A stretch of DNA of 64,000 nucleotides, taken from NCBI GenBank assembly GCA_902624425.1, contig CACNXK010000001.1, positions 62,001 through 126,000 on the forward strand, in the 5' to 3' direction. Positions within the stretch are counted from its first letter, which is position 1, and each line of letters begins with the position of its first letter. This DNA comes from an uncultured SAR86 cluster bacterium. Its GTDB lineage: Bacteria; Pseudomonadota; Gammaproteobacteria; Magnimaribacterales; D2472. A program made the translations under genes and the position numbers. Below the pieces are notes generated by a model, which worked only from the letters and a program-made list of their open reading frames with translations, ran no database searches and was not told the DNA's origin. Of this stretch, positions 30,556 to 39,675 are shown piece by piece.

Positions 30556-32715
30556 ATTCCCTGCAACAGATGATTTATTGAACCCAGAAACAGGTTTTCT
30601 ATCCTCTGGCTTTGGAGCATCGCCAAATCTGCCTTTGTTTTCAGCTAAAAACCCAATTAAATCAGCTTTCTGCCAAAAATCTGGGTCATTTTTTGCAAAC
30701 TCATCAATTTTTGATGAAATTACATCTAATCCTTCCATATTTGCATACTGCATAGGCCCGCCTCTCCAGATGGGGAATCCGTAACCATTTATATATACAA
30801 CATCCATATCACCTGATCTCTGAGCTACTCCTTCCTCTAAAATCTTTGCACCCTCATTAACAAGAGCTAATATGCATCTATCCACAATTTCTTGATCAGA
30901 GATTTCTCTTCTCTCAAAACCATTTTCTTTTGATACTTTTTCATAAACTGATTCATTCTCTGGAGCTGGATGAGGTGCTCTAGAACCTTCTACATAATTA
31001 TAGAAGCCCTTGCCATTTTTCTGTCCATATCTATCCATATCACACAGAGCATCATTTATTTTTGCTGTAAGAGGTGATTCTGTTCCACTTAACTTTCTTG
31101 CTCTCCAACCTAAATCTAAACCAACTAAATCGAGCATTCTGAATGGACCCATGCTCATGCCAAAATTTTCAAGAGCTGTATCAACTTGATGCGGAAGGGC
31201 TCCTTCTAAAAGAAGTTGATTTGCTTGAGTTGTATAACCAAAAAGCATTCTATTACCTATGAAACCCGGAGCATTTAATGAAACAACTGGAGCTTTTTTC
31301 AAAGCCTTACCTAAGGACATAATAGTTGCTAATGTTTCATTTGAAGTTTTATCACCACGAACGACTTCCAACAACCTCATTACATTAGCTGGACTAAAAA
31401 AGTGAGTACCCACTACTTTTTCAGGCCTATTAGTACAATCTGCAAGTGCATCTACATCCAATCCAGAAGTGTTGGAAGCTAAGATGGCATTTTCATTAAC
31501 AGATTCATCTAACTTCTTAAATATTTCAAGCTTAAGATCTAAGTTCTCATAGACAGCTTCAATTACAATATCTACATCAGAGATATCATCGTAGGATAAG
31601 CCAGAAGTAATCAAACCAAAGGTTTTTTCTTTTTGTTCTTCAGTCATTCTTCCTCTATCAACCATAAATTTATAGTTTCTCTCTATTGCCGATAATCCCC
31701 TTTTAAGATTTTCTTCATCTTGATCTACGATATGAACAGGAATCCCAATATTCGCAAAGCACATTGCTATTCCGCCACCCATTGTTCCAGAACCAATAAT
31801 CCCAGCTTTTTTCACATCCATTTTTGGTGTTTCTTTTGGGACATCATTAATTTTAGATGCAGCTCTTTCACCAAAGAAGATATGAATCATGGCCTCTCTT
31901 TGTGGATTTAGGAGGCATTCTATGAAGTATTCTGCTTCTTTTTTCATACCTTCATCAAAATCATCCAAATTTATAGCTGCTTCTACACATTGGATAATTT
32001 TTCCTGGTGCAAATTGGCCTTTTCTTGTTTTAGCAGCTAAAGCTCTAGCCTCTGAAATAATGTTTTCATCACCTCTTGCAGCAAGAACCTTATCATTAAG
32101 ATCTCTAACTAGAGGATGAGTATCGTTTTTTGTTGCAACCTCTTTTGCAAAGGCAACTGCATCTTCCACAATGTCACCTTCAGATAATGAGTCAATAACA
32201 CCCATATCTACTGCTTTTACCGCAGGTATATGCCTACCTGAAAGCATAATCTTAAGAGCTTCGGATGGTCCTACTAGGCGAGGGAGGCGCTGAGTACCAC
32301 CAGCACCTGGCAATAAGCCCAAATTTACTTCAGGAAGCCCTATAAATCCTTGTTTTGAAGAAACCCTGTAATGACAACATAAAGCAGTTTCTAATCCACC
32401 ACCAAGTGCAGACCCATTTATTGCCGCAATAACAGGCTTTGACGACTTCTCAATTTTCTCAAAAGCATCATGTATCGATGGACCATCAATTTGCTGACCA
32501 AATTCAGATATATCTGCTCCTGCTATAAAAGATCTTCCTTTTCCAGTAAGAACTATGCCAACAACAGAATCGTCGGATTCTGCTTTTTCCATGCATTCTA
32601 CAAGACCATGCCTTACACCATCGCTAAGGGGGTTAACAGGCGGATTATCAACCTCAAGAATTGCAATTCCATCAGTCACGTCATAATTTATTTTTCCTTT
32701 CAAGACAAACTCCAA
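30550..32715 (-). CDS. Bifunctional enoyl-CoA hydratase/3-hydroxyacyl-CoA dehydrogenase (FadJ/FadB-like; TTG start)
   Basis: 721 aa; crotonase domain AGADISEFG, GLLPGAGGTQRLPR; Rossmann GIIGSGTMGGGIAMCFA. Confidence 0.94.
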   Translation of the reverse strand: MEFVLKGKINYDVTDGIAILEVDNPPVNPLSDGVRHGLVECMEKAESDDSVVGIVLTGKGRSFIAGADISEFGQQIDGPSIHDAFEKIEKSSKPVIAAINGSALGGGLETALCCHYRVSSKQGFIGLPEVNLGLLPGAGGTQRLPRLVGPSEALKIMLSGRHIPAVKAVDMGVIDSLSEGDIVEDAVAFAKEVATKNDTHPLVRDLNDKVLAARGDENIISEARALAAKTRKGQFAPGKIIQCVEAAINLDDFDEGMKKEAEYFIECLLNPQREAMIHIFFGERAASKINDVPKETPKMDVKKAGIIGSGTMGGGIAMCFANIGIPVHIVDQDEENLKRGLSAIERNYKFMVDRGRMTEEQKEKTFGLITSGLSYDDISDVDIVIEAVYENLDLKLEIFKKLDESVNENAILASNTSGLDVDALADCTNRPEKVVGTHFFSPANVMRLLEVVRGDKTSNETLATIMSLGKALKKAPVVSLNAPGFIGNRMLFGYTTQANQLLLEGALPHQVDTALENFGMSMGPFRMLDLVGLDLGWRARKLSGTESPLTAKINDALCDMDRYGQKNGKGFYNYVEGSRAPHPAPENESVYEKVSKENGFERREISDQEIVDRCILALVNEGAKILEEGVAQRSGDMDVVYINGYGFPIWRGGPMQYANMEGLDVISSKIDEFAKNDPDFWQKADLIGFLAENKGRFGDAPKPEDRKPVSGFNKSSVAGNL

Positions 32716-32766
32716 ATTTTTTTTACATTATACCCAAAAAAAAGATCAATTATTTTATAAAAAGTA

Positions 32767-32795
32767 TTGATAATATATTATAAACATGCATAATA
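32767..32795 (+). promoter_or_regulatory. Candidate sigma70-type promoter (TTGATA - 17 nt - ATAATA with TG upstream of -10)
   Basis: Hexamers read directly from sequence in the longest intergenic gap; start site would fall at the beginning of the inverted repeat. Confidence 0.4.
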
Positions 32796-32800
32796 ATATC

Positions 32801-32837
32801 TTGTCAGCACTCCTCCCCCTATTTTTTGGGCTGACAA
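32801..32837 (+). ncRNA. Candidate structured RNA hairpin 1: TTGTCAGC...GCTGACAA, 8-bp perfect stem, C-rich loop ACTCCTCCCCCTATTTTTTGG
   Basis: Perfect inverted repeat in non-coding sequence. Confidence 0.45.
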
Positions 32838-32853
32838 ATCCTCTGAAAAATGT

Positions 32854-32871
32854 GGAGGGCTTAGGCCCTCC
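32854..32871 (+). ncRNA. Candidate structured RNA hairpin 2: GGAGGGC-TTAG-GCCCTCC, 7-bp perfect GC-rich stem; not followed by a U-tract on either strand
   Basis: Perfect inverted repeat; GC content conspicuous in AT-rich DNA. Confidence 0.5.
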
Positions 32872-32891
32872 AAGTCTAATTAAGGAAAATA

Positions 32892-32969
32892 ATGAGAGAG
32901 AATTTAGAAGTAATTTTTTTAGCCAGTTTATTTTTTGTTTCAGTACTTGCAATTGCCCCTGTTAGCTAA
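32892..32969 (+). CDS. Candidate small membrane peptide, 25 aa (MRENLEVIFLASLFFVSVLAIAPVS), absent from ORF track
   Basis: ATG preceded by AAGGA 5 nt upstream; one hydrophobic segment; downstream of two hairpins and upstream of gpx. Confidence 0.45.
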   Translation: MRENLEVIFLASLFFVSVLAIAPVS

Positions 32970-32985
32970 GTTATAATCCCCCACC

Positions 32986-33507
32986 ATGAAAAATTTATTA
33001 TCTGTAATCATAATATTGTTTTCGGTAACTAGCTTTGCCTGCAATAACCTAATTAATGAGAAACTAAGGATTTTAGATTCAACAGAAACTGAAAGCCTTT
33101 GTAAATACGAGGGCGAGGTGTTGCTAATAGTTAATGTTGCAAGCAAGTGTGGGTACACCCCTCAATATGACGGTTTGCAGAAACTTTATTCAGAATATGG
33201 AGATCAAGGTTTTACAGTCATAGGCATCCCATCTAGGGATTTTATGTGGCAAGAATTTACAGATGAATCTAAAACTGCAGAATTCTGTGATGCAACGTAT
33301 AACGTGACTTTTCCTCTATATGCCACTACACGCGTGAGAGGGGATCAGGCGCATCCACTATTTAAGAAATTGTCAAAACTTTCAGGTAAAGAACCTTCAT
33401 GGAATTTTAATAAATTCCTAATATCAAAAGAGGGAAAACTTGTGGGTATGTATGATTCGAAAGTATTACCAGAATCCCTTGCTGGCAAGATAGAAAATCT
33501 CTTATAG
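32986..33507 (+). CDS. Glutathione peroxidase family protein (Cys type, exported)
   Basis: 173 aa; signal peptide; NVASKCGYTPQYDGLQKLY, WNFNKFLISKEGK. Confidence 0.93.
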   Translation: MKNLLSVIIILFSVTSFACNNLINEKLRILDSTETESLCKYEGEVLLIVNVASKCGYTPQYDGLQKLYSEYGDQGFTVIGIPSRDFMWQEFTDESKTAEFCDATYNVTFPLYATTRVRGDQAHPLFKKLSKLSGKEPSWNFNKFLISKEGKLVGMYDSKVLPESLAGKIENLL

Positions 33508-34143
33508 TCATCCAATAAATATTTGATCTGCTTTTCGTAATCCAAATATTCCGTTATCAACAACTCCAGGTATAGAATTAATCTCCATCTCTAAGGATAT
33601 TGGATCATCAACCCTGATACCGCTTAAATCAAGGATCTCATTTCCTTGATCTGTTAAAAAACCATGCCTCAACCTTGGAGTACCGCCCAAAGCCATTAAT
33701 TTTCTTGCTACAAAACTTCTAGCTTGCGACAAAACCTCGACGGGAATCGGAAATCGACCTAACTCATCAACCATTTTTGATTCATCAGCAATGCATAAAA
33801 AATTTTTGGATGCACTAGCAATTATTTTTTCATTTGTATGTGCGCCACCACCACCTTTTATAAGCGATAAATCATTTGAAATTTCATCCGCTCCATCAAT
33901 ATAAAAGTCAATCTCATCAACATCATTTAAGCTAAAGATATCAACACCAATTTCTTTTAATAGCCTTGTCGATGCATCTGAGCTTGAAACCACACCTTTA
34001 ACGAGAGTTGGGCATGATCGCAATAATTCAATAAAACAATTTACCGTTGAACCAGTCCCAATGCCTAAAATAGATTTCGAGTGAATCTTAGGCTTAAGAT
34101 AATTTAAGGCTTTTTCAGCAGCCCTTATCTTTGCACGGTTCAT
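33508..34143 (-). CDS. rpiA: Ribose-5-phosphate isomerase A (probable start at internal Met, 34143; tracked 34161)
   Basis: GIGTGSTVNCFIE, IDGADEI, KGGGGAHTNEKI; divergent from ilvA as in E. coli relatives. Confidence 0.94.
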   Translation of the reverse strand: MNRAKIRAAEKALNYLKPKIHSKSILGIGTGSTVNCFIELLRSCPTLVKGVVSSSDASTRLLKEIGVDIFSLNDVDEIDFYIDGADEISNDLSLIKGGGGAHTNEKIIASASKNFLCIADESKMVDELGRFPIPVEVLSQARSFVARKLMALGGTPRLRHGFLTDQGNEILDLSGIRVDDPISLEMEINSIPGVVDNGIFGLRKADQIFIG

Positions 34144-34174
34144 AAAGCTATAATACTCCAATGAGGAATAAGCT

Positions 34175-35710
34175 GTGAAAATATCTAATAAAAGAACAAA
34201 AACTTTTTCTAATTCTAAAAAATATTTATCTTTAATTAAGAACTCAAGTGTTTACGATGTGGCCGATATCTCTCCAATCACTCACGCAACAAATCTTTCA
34301 AATAAGCTAGGACATAATGTATTTCTCAAAAGAGAAGATTTACAACCTATATTTTCTTTTAAAAACAGGGGTGCGTATAACAAAATTGTAAATATTAAAA
34401 AAGATAAACTTAAATTGGGAGTGATTGCTGCCTCTGCTGGGAATCACGCTCAAGGAGTTGCAAGTGCTTGCAAAAGGTTAAAAATAAAATGTCTTATAGT
34501 GATGCCGAAGACCACACCGGAAATAAAGATAAGAGCCGTAAAAAACTTTGGAGCAAGAGTAAAATTATTTGGTGATAACTATGATCAAGCTGTAAAGCAC
34601 GCATATGAGATTTGTAAAAAAGAAAAGAAAGAGTTTATACATCCCTTTGATGATCCTTACACAATTGCAGGTCAAGGGACAGTTGGAAAAGAAATTTTAG
34701 AAGAAAACTCTGAACTAGATGCAATATTTGTTCCTGTTGGTGGAGGAGGGCTTTTGGCAGGAGTTTCAGCTTGGATAGCTCAAAATAACAAAAAAATAAA
34801 AATCTATGGAGTCGAGGTTGATGACTCAGCCTGTCTTTTTGAAGCTCTTAGAGCAAATAAAAGAGTTAGATTAAAGAGCGTTGGGATTTTTGCTGATGGA
34901 GTGGCGGTTGAGCAGGTTGGTAAAAATAATTTAAAAGTTATCAAAGAGTGCATCGATGGAGTAATAACTGTAAGCATCGATGAGGTATGTGCCGCAGTAA
35001 AAGACCTTTTTGAAGATACGAGGGTAATGTCAGAGCCAGCTGGGGCTGTTGCTTTAGCAGGATTAAAGAAATTCTCAGCCAAGAAGAAGAAAAACCTTCT
35101 GGCAATTAGTAGCGGTGCAAATCTAAATTTTGATAGATTAAGTTATATTGTTGAAAGATCAGAGCTGGGAGAGAATAGAGAAAAAATACTCAGTATCCAA
35201 ATTCCAGAAAAAGCAGGAAGTTTCCTAAAACTATCAAAGATATTCTCTAATTCTCAGATAACTGAATTTAACTACAGACTTTCAGATCCAAATGATGCAC
35301 ATGTACTAGTTGGAATTAAAACAAAGTCAGCAAAAAACTTTACAGCTTTGAAAAATAGACTAATTAAAAATCAGTATCCATTTAAAGACCTTACGAAAAA
35401 TGAAATATCTAATGATCATCTTAGGCACATGGTTGGTGGTAGAAGCCCAAGCGCAAGAACTGAGAGAGTTTTTAGAATGGAGTTCCCTGAAAGACCAGGA
35501 GCTCTTCTAGATTTTCTTGAAAAATTAGGCAATAAATGGAACATTACTTTATTTCATTACCGAAATTTGGGCTCCGCTTTTGGCAAGGTCTTAGTAGGTA
35601 TTCAAGACAACTCAAAGAATAAAGAACTTCTTAAGAGGTATTTAAATAGAACTGGATATTCTTTTTCAGAAGAAACTTCCAACATAGCCTATAAACATTT
35701 TCTTGAATAA
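34175..35710 (+). CDS. ilvA: Threonine ammonia-lyase (biosynthetic; two ACT-like domains; GTG start)
   Basis: 511 aa; KREDLQPIFSFKNRGAYNK, SAGNHAQGVA, GGGGLLAG. Confidence 0.95.
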   Translation: MKISNKRTKTFSNSKKYLSLIKNSSVYDVADISPITHATNLSNKLGHNVFLKREDLQPIFSFKNRGAYNKIVNIKKDKLKLGVIAASAGNHAQGVASACKRLKIKCLIVMPKTTPEIKIRAVKNFGARVKLFGDNYDQAVKHAYEICKKEKKEFIHPFDDPYTIAGQGTVGKEILEENSELDAIFVPVGGGGLLAGVSAWIAQNNKKIKIYGVEVDDSACLFEALRANKRVRLKSVGIFADGVAVEQVGKNNLKVIKECIDGVITVSIDEVCAAVKDLFEDTRVMSEPAGAVALAGLKKFSAKKKKNLLAISSGANLNFDRLSYIVERSELGENREKILSIQIPEKAGSFLKLSKIFSNSQITEFNYRLSDPNDAHVLVGIKTKSAKNFTALKNRLIKNQYPFKDLTKNEISNDHLRHMVGGRSPSARTERVFRMEFPERPGALLDFLEKLGNKWNITLFHYRNLGSAFGKVLVGIQDNSKNKELLKRYLNRTGYSFSEETSNIAYKHFLE

Positions 35711-36835
35711 ATGAGTATAAGAGAATTCAAAGTTTCTGTGGATGAGTCACAGATAGAAGACCTTCATAAAAGAATAGACCTTATAAGATGGCCTGATGAA
35801 ATAAATGATGAAATGTGGTCTCTTGGAACCAAAAAAAGTTTTTTAAAAGACGCAATGCATTTTTGGAAAAATGATTTTGATTGGAGGAAACATGAAAACC
35901 AAATAAATGATTTTGGAAGTTATAAATTTAAGACAAAAGATGGATTGGAAATACATTTTATTCATTCAAAATCAAAATCTGAAAATTCTATACCAATTTT
36001 GATTACACATGGTTGGCCAGGTAGCGTTCAAGAATTTTTTAAAATAATTCCTTTACTAAACCAATATAAGGATGGATTAAGCTTTGATGTAATTTGTCCA
36101 TCAATGCCAGGATATGGTTTTTCAGATAAACCAACTGAAAAGGGCTATGATTCAAAAAAAATAGCTCAAATTAATCATGAGCTTATGGTAGCTCTAGGAT
36201 ATAAAAAATATATTGTTCAGGGTGGAGACTGGGGATCAACAGTAAGTAAATGGTCTGCTGAACTTTATCCCAAAGAAGTAATGGGACTTCACTTAAATTT
36301 AGTTATTGCTTTTCCACCAGAAAAAGATGATCCGATGGAGGGAGTAACCGAGCATGAGCAAGCTTTGCTTGGGAGGTATGCAAAATATTTGGAGCTAGGA
36401 AGTGGATATTTTGAAATTCAGAGAACTAAACCACAAACTCTAGGATACTCACTTAATGATTCTCCTGTAGGACTGGCAGGGTGGATTATTGAGAAGTTTC
36501 ATTCATGGACTGACGATGAAAAAGATAAATTGATGGTAAGTTTGGAGGATGTAATTTCTATTGTTTCTTTATATTGGTTCTCAGAATCAATAACATCATC
36601 AATGAGACTTTATAATGAGAATGGAAGAGAAGGATTTTCAAAATCAAGGATTAATGTACCCACCGGATGTGCTCTATTCAAAAATGAAATAATGCTTCCA
36701 CCAAAAGCATGGGCTAAGGAAATTTATAATTTAATTCATTGGGAGCATTATGATGGTGGACACTTTGCGGCTCTTGAAAAACCTGAGACATTAGAAAAAG
36801 ATATCAGGCTTTTTGTTCAAAAACTTAAAATTTAA
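35711..36835 (+). CDS. Epoxide hydrolase (EHN domain + alpha/beta hydrolase)
   Basis: 374 aa; HGWPGSVQEF, GGDWGS nucleophile elbow, HFAALEKPE. Confidence 0.9.
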   Translation: MSIREFKVSVDESQIEDLHKRIDLIRWPDEINDEMWSLGTKKSFLKDAMHFWKNDFDWRKHENQINDFGSYKFKTKDGLEIHFIHSKSKSENSIPILITHGWPGSVQEFFKIIPLLNQYKDGLSFDVICPSMPGYGFSDKPTEKGYDSKKIAQINHELMVALGYKKYIVQGGDWGSTVSKWSAELYPKEVMGLHLNLVIAFPPEKDDPMEGVTEHEQALLGRYAKYLELGSGYFEIQRTKPQTLGYSLNDSPVGLAGWIIEKFHSWTDDEKDKLMVSLEDVISIVSLYWFSESITSSMRLYNENGREGFSKSRINVPTGCALFKNEIMLPPKAWAKEIYNLIHWEHYDGGHFAALEKPETLEKDIRLFVQKLKI

Positions 36836-39098
36836 ACCTAACCTTTACAGTAAAGATTTCATTTGAAGGATTCTCCCAAGAGTCCTGATATAGGTCTTCG
36901 TAAGAAAATATATCTGAATCATCATAAAAGCTATATCCTCTTGTATAAACCAAGTAAAAATAGGATAAGGGTGAAATTTCATATCGATATCTCATTTGAA
37001 GAGAGTTTTCAGAAACATAAAAAGGATCAATCAAAAAATCAGATTCACTAAGTTCTCCTGATATTGAACTAACTAGCGGAATCGGATCTTCTGCTTTAAT
37101 CAGTACTGACTGGTTTTTAAGCCTAAATTCGTGCCTGGCACCACGGAAAAAAGTCATTCCGAAGTTAATATTTCTTCTGTTCTTGGTAAAAGATCCTAAT
37201 CGATTGGTATCGATCCATTTTAACCATTCTTCTTCTTTTGAATCATCGATACCAAAACTAAACTGAAGCTGATCATTAGGGAAATAATTAATATTAAACC
37301 TTTTGCTTTTGCTATTTCTTCCATCTGAATCCCAAGAAGAGTAGGGAGAGTATTTATTAAAACCAAAACCACCGCCAAAAGAAAAATTTTTATATTTGGG
37401 TGAACCAAAACCAGCATTAAAACTCATTTCTTCCATTATTTGTATGTAAGGAGACCCTTCATACTTTCTTGTTATATTTGTATCTTTCCCTTCTGTTTTT
37501 GCAGACATAGATAAATCAACATTGAAATTTGATTTAAAAGAAAGCTCAGTTCGAGTCCAAACGCCTCTTGGAGATTTTTTTCCATCAGTTGTCATTGTCT
37601 GAAAAACAGAAATATGACTTTCTCTTGTTCTTAATAATGATTCTTTTGGAAATGAGTTTCTATCAAACTCAAATCTGTTATAAAACTTTATTTGATCATT
37701 GCGCTGAAGATAGCCCATATCATTCAGGTCTAGATTTTTATCAAAGTAGTGAAAACCTGTTGTGTTCTCATATTTATCATTCGGGATATATTTAATATCT
37801 AACCGAACACCATGGCCTATGGAGCTATTTTTTCGAGAATTTAATAAATATCCAGAAATTTGCGTATTCTTAACAGCTGTATTTTCTATATCTAAAGAAT
37901 ATACGTCAGCACTTTCTTTGAAAAAGTTTCTTTTCGTTTTTGTTGCTAAGAAGCCAACTTTATTCTGAGGATTATTTGATCTAATCCTGAATGCAAAATA
38001 GTCTCTGCCCTTTGAAAAGTTTTCATCGCTTTCGCTTGCAGCCAAGAATCCTAAATCAACTTTATTTTTTTGGATAGTATGCCTTAGAGCAAGATCAAGA
38101 TCAGAATATTCCTTTCTATTGTTTTCACAGGTATTAGAATCTATAAAGCGACTGCAATCATAGTCTGGTCTCCCACCGATCCTGCGCGTATTAATTACGT
38201 AAAAATCATCTCTCCCTCCTTTAACTTCAAACAAGGAGTGATTCTCTGTAAAAAACGCTCTTTTTTCTGAGAAAAAAGTTTCAATAGCACTAAAGTTAAC
38301 AACAACCTGATCTGTTTCTACCTGGCCAAAGTCTGGATTAATGGCAATGTTTGTTTGATTACCATTACCATGATTTAAGAAGATATCTACCCCAGCTTTT
38401 TCAACTGATTCATTTGTCACGGAATCTTCAGCAACTGTTAAATAAGGAAAATAGCTATATTTTTTGGATTCATAGTTATCAATAACAAGGTCTTGTAGAT
38501 CATACATAAAGGTTTCCCTTGACCAATTTGTTTTAGTAGTACCAAATCCAAATTCATCACTAGCCAGCCAGCGAAAGGCAATAAATTTTACTTTTCTTTT
38601 AGAGTTATCTACTTTTTGCATTGGAACAACTGTCCAAGGAATAAAAAACTCAGAGGTCCAAAAATTATCTCCTCTATAGGTTTTAGCTATCCAATCTCCG
38701 TCCCAGTCTCTGCTTTCGTCATTGCCGTTTGTATATATTGCATCTGCAAGAGAGTCTCCAAGTGAGACCGTAAAACCATAAGCAACCTTAGAATTGCCGT
38801 CAAAATCAATCGTAAATGAATTCTTATCCCCTCTATCATCCCAGTCATCCCTTATATGATTAAAGGATCTTATTGATTCGTTATCCTGCTCATTTATGAA
38901 ACCGACATAAATACCATCTTGATTTGTATAGATTTTTACATTTGTTTTATATTTAGGATCTTCAAAATTAAATGGAACTATAGTTGTGAACTCAGATATT
39001 TGCTGAGCAGCATCCCATTCTTCTTCGTCCAAAATGCCATCGATGACGAAAGCATTAGCATATGTTATGCAAAAAAAAGTGGATAAGATTAATCTCAA
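36825..39098 (-). CDS. DUF5916/CBM9-like outer-membrane protein
   Basis: 757 aa; signal peptide; FVIDGILDEEEWDAAQ CBM9-like start; C-terminal aromatic ending ...VKVRFKF typical of a beta-barrel. Confidence 0.8.
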   Translation of the reverse strand: MRLILSTFFCITYANAFVIDGILDEEEWDAAQQISEFTTIVPFNFEDPKYKTNVKIYTNQDGIYVGFINEQDNESIRSFNHIRDDWDDRGDKNSFTIDFDGNSKVAYGFTVSLGDSLADAIYTNGNDESRDWDGDWIAKTYRGDNFWTSEFFIPWTVVPMQKVDNSKRKVKFIAFRWLASDEFGFGTTKTNWSRETFMYDLQDLVIDNYESKKYSYFPYLTVAEDSVTNESVEKAGVDIFLNHGNGNQTNIAINPDFGQVETDQVVVNFSAIETFFSEKRAFFTENHSLFEVKGGRDDFYVINTRRIGGRPDYDCSRFIDSNTCENNRKEYSDLDLALRHTIQKNKVDLGFLAASESDENFSKGRDYFAFRIRSNNPQNKVGFLATKTKRNFFKESADVYSLDIENTAVKNTQISGYLLNSRKNSSIGHGVRLDIKYIPNDKYENTTGFHYFDKNLDLNDMGYLQRNDQIKFYNRFEFDRNSFPKESLLRTRESHISVFQTMTTDGKKSPRGVWTRTELSFKSNFNVDLSMSAKTEGKDTNITRKYEGSPYIQIMEEMSFNAGFGSPKYKNFSFGGGFGFNKYSPYSSWDSDGRNSKSKRFNINYFPNDQLQFSFGIDDSKEEEWLKWIDTNRLGSFTKNRRNINFGMTFFRGARHEFRLKNQSVLIKAEDPIPLVSSISGELSESDFLIDPFYVSENSLQMRYRYEISPLSYFYLVYTRGYSFYDDSDIFSYEDLYQDSWENPSNEIFTVKVRFKF

Positions 39099-39658
39099 AA
39101 TTTTAAAACTCCATTTTCAGTTATTACCGAGTCACATTTAAGGTCATGACTTTCTGCAAAACTGATTTCCAAAACTTGAAATGCATAACCTAAGCCTATT
39201 ATAAATGGTTTTTCTGATAACTCATGACTTCGACTGAAGAACCTATCATAGTATCCTCCACCATACCCAAGCCTAAAACCATTTTTATCAACACCAACAA
39301 ATGGCAAAACTGCTGTATCGATTTCATATAGCTCGGAAGTCTCGACTTCGTCACTTTCATCGATTCCATACATATTCTTACAAAGACTAGAATTTTCTTT
39401 AATTCGATTAATAATTATTTCTTTTTTTGAAATTATCTTTGGTATATATACTTTAATGTCCTGTAGCCAAGCAAACTCAAGAGTTTTATTGATTGAAGGC
39501 TCATAATCTATTGATTTAAAGACTAGAAGTTTTTTCAGATCTCTTTTTTGAAGCTCATCAATTAAAAGGCTATTAACTTCATTCTCTAGATGTCTAATCT
39601 TTTTTTCTGGAAGGGATCGCCTCCGTTTTAAAAGTGATCTTCGAATATCTTCTTTCAC
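39095..39658 (-). CDS. ygfA: 5-formyltetrahydrofolate cyclo-ligase family (probable GTG start at 39658; tracked 39697 would run into 6S RNA)
   Basis: RRSLLKRRRSLPEKK, LPFVGVDKNGFRLGYGGGYYDRF. Confidence 0.9.
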   Translation of the reverse strand: MKEDIRRSLLKRRRSLPEKKIRHLENEVNSLLIDELQKRDLKKLLVFKSIDYEPSINKTLEFAWLQDIKVYIPKIISKKEIIINRIKENSSLCKNMYGIDESDEVETSELYEIDTAVLPFVGVDKNGFRLGYGGGYYDRFFSRSHELSEKPFIIGLGYAFQVLEISFAESHDLKCDSVITENGVLKF

Positions 39659-39675
39659 AACATTCAGTACGGAGG

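Noticed and set aside
32854-32871. Hairpin 2 as a simple rho-independent terminator
   Set aside because: Strong stem but no U-tract follows on either strand (AAGUCUAAUU downstream on plus; ACAUUUUUC on minus begins with ACA). Minus-strand termination cannot be entirely excluded.
32755-32952. 65-aa minus-strand ORF in the fadJ-gpx gap
   Set aside because: Spans both hairpins and the small plus-strand ORF; composition looks random and there is no obvious ribosome-binding site. Conservation would be needed to revive it.
32940-33158. 72-aa minus-strand ORF opposite the 5' end of gpx
   Set aside because: Antisense to a conserved signal peptide and catalytic region; no motif.
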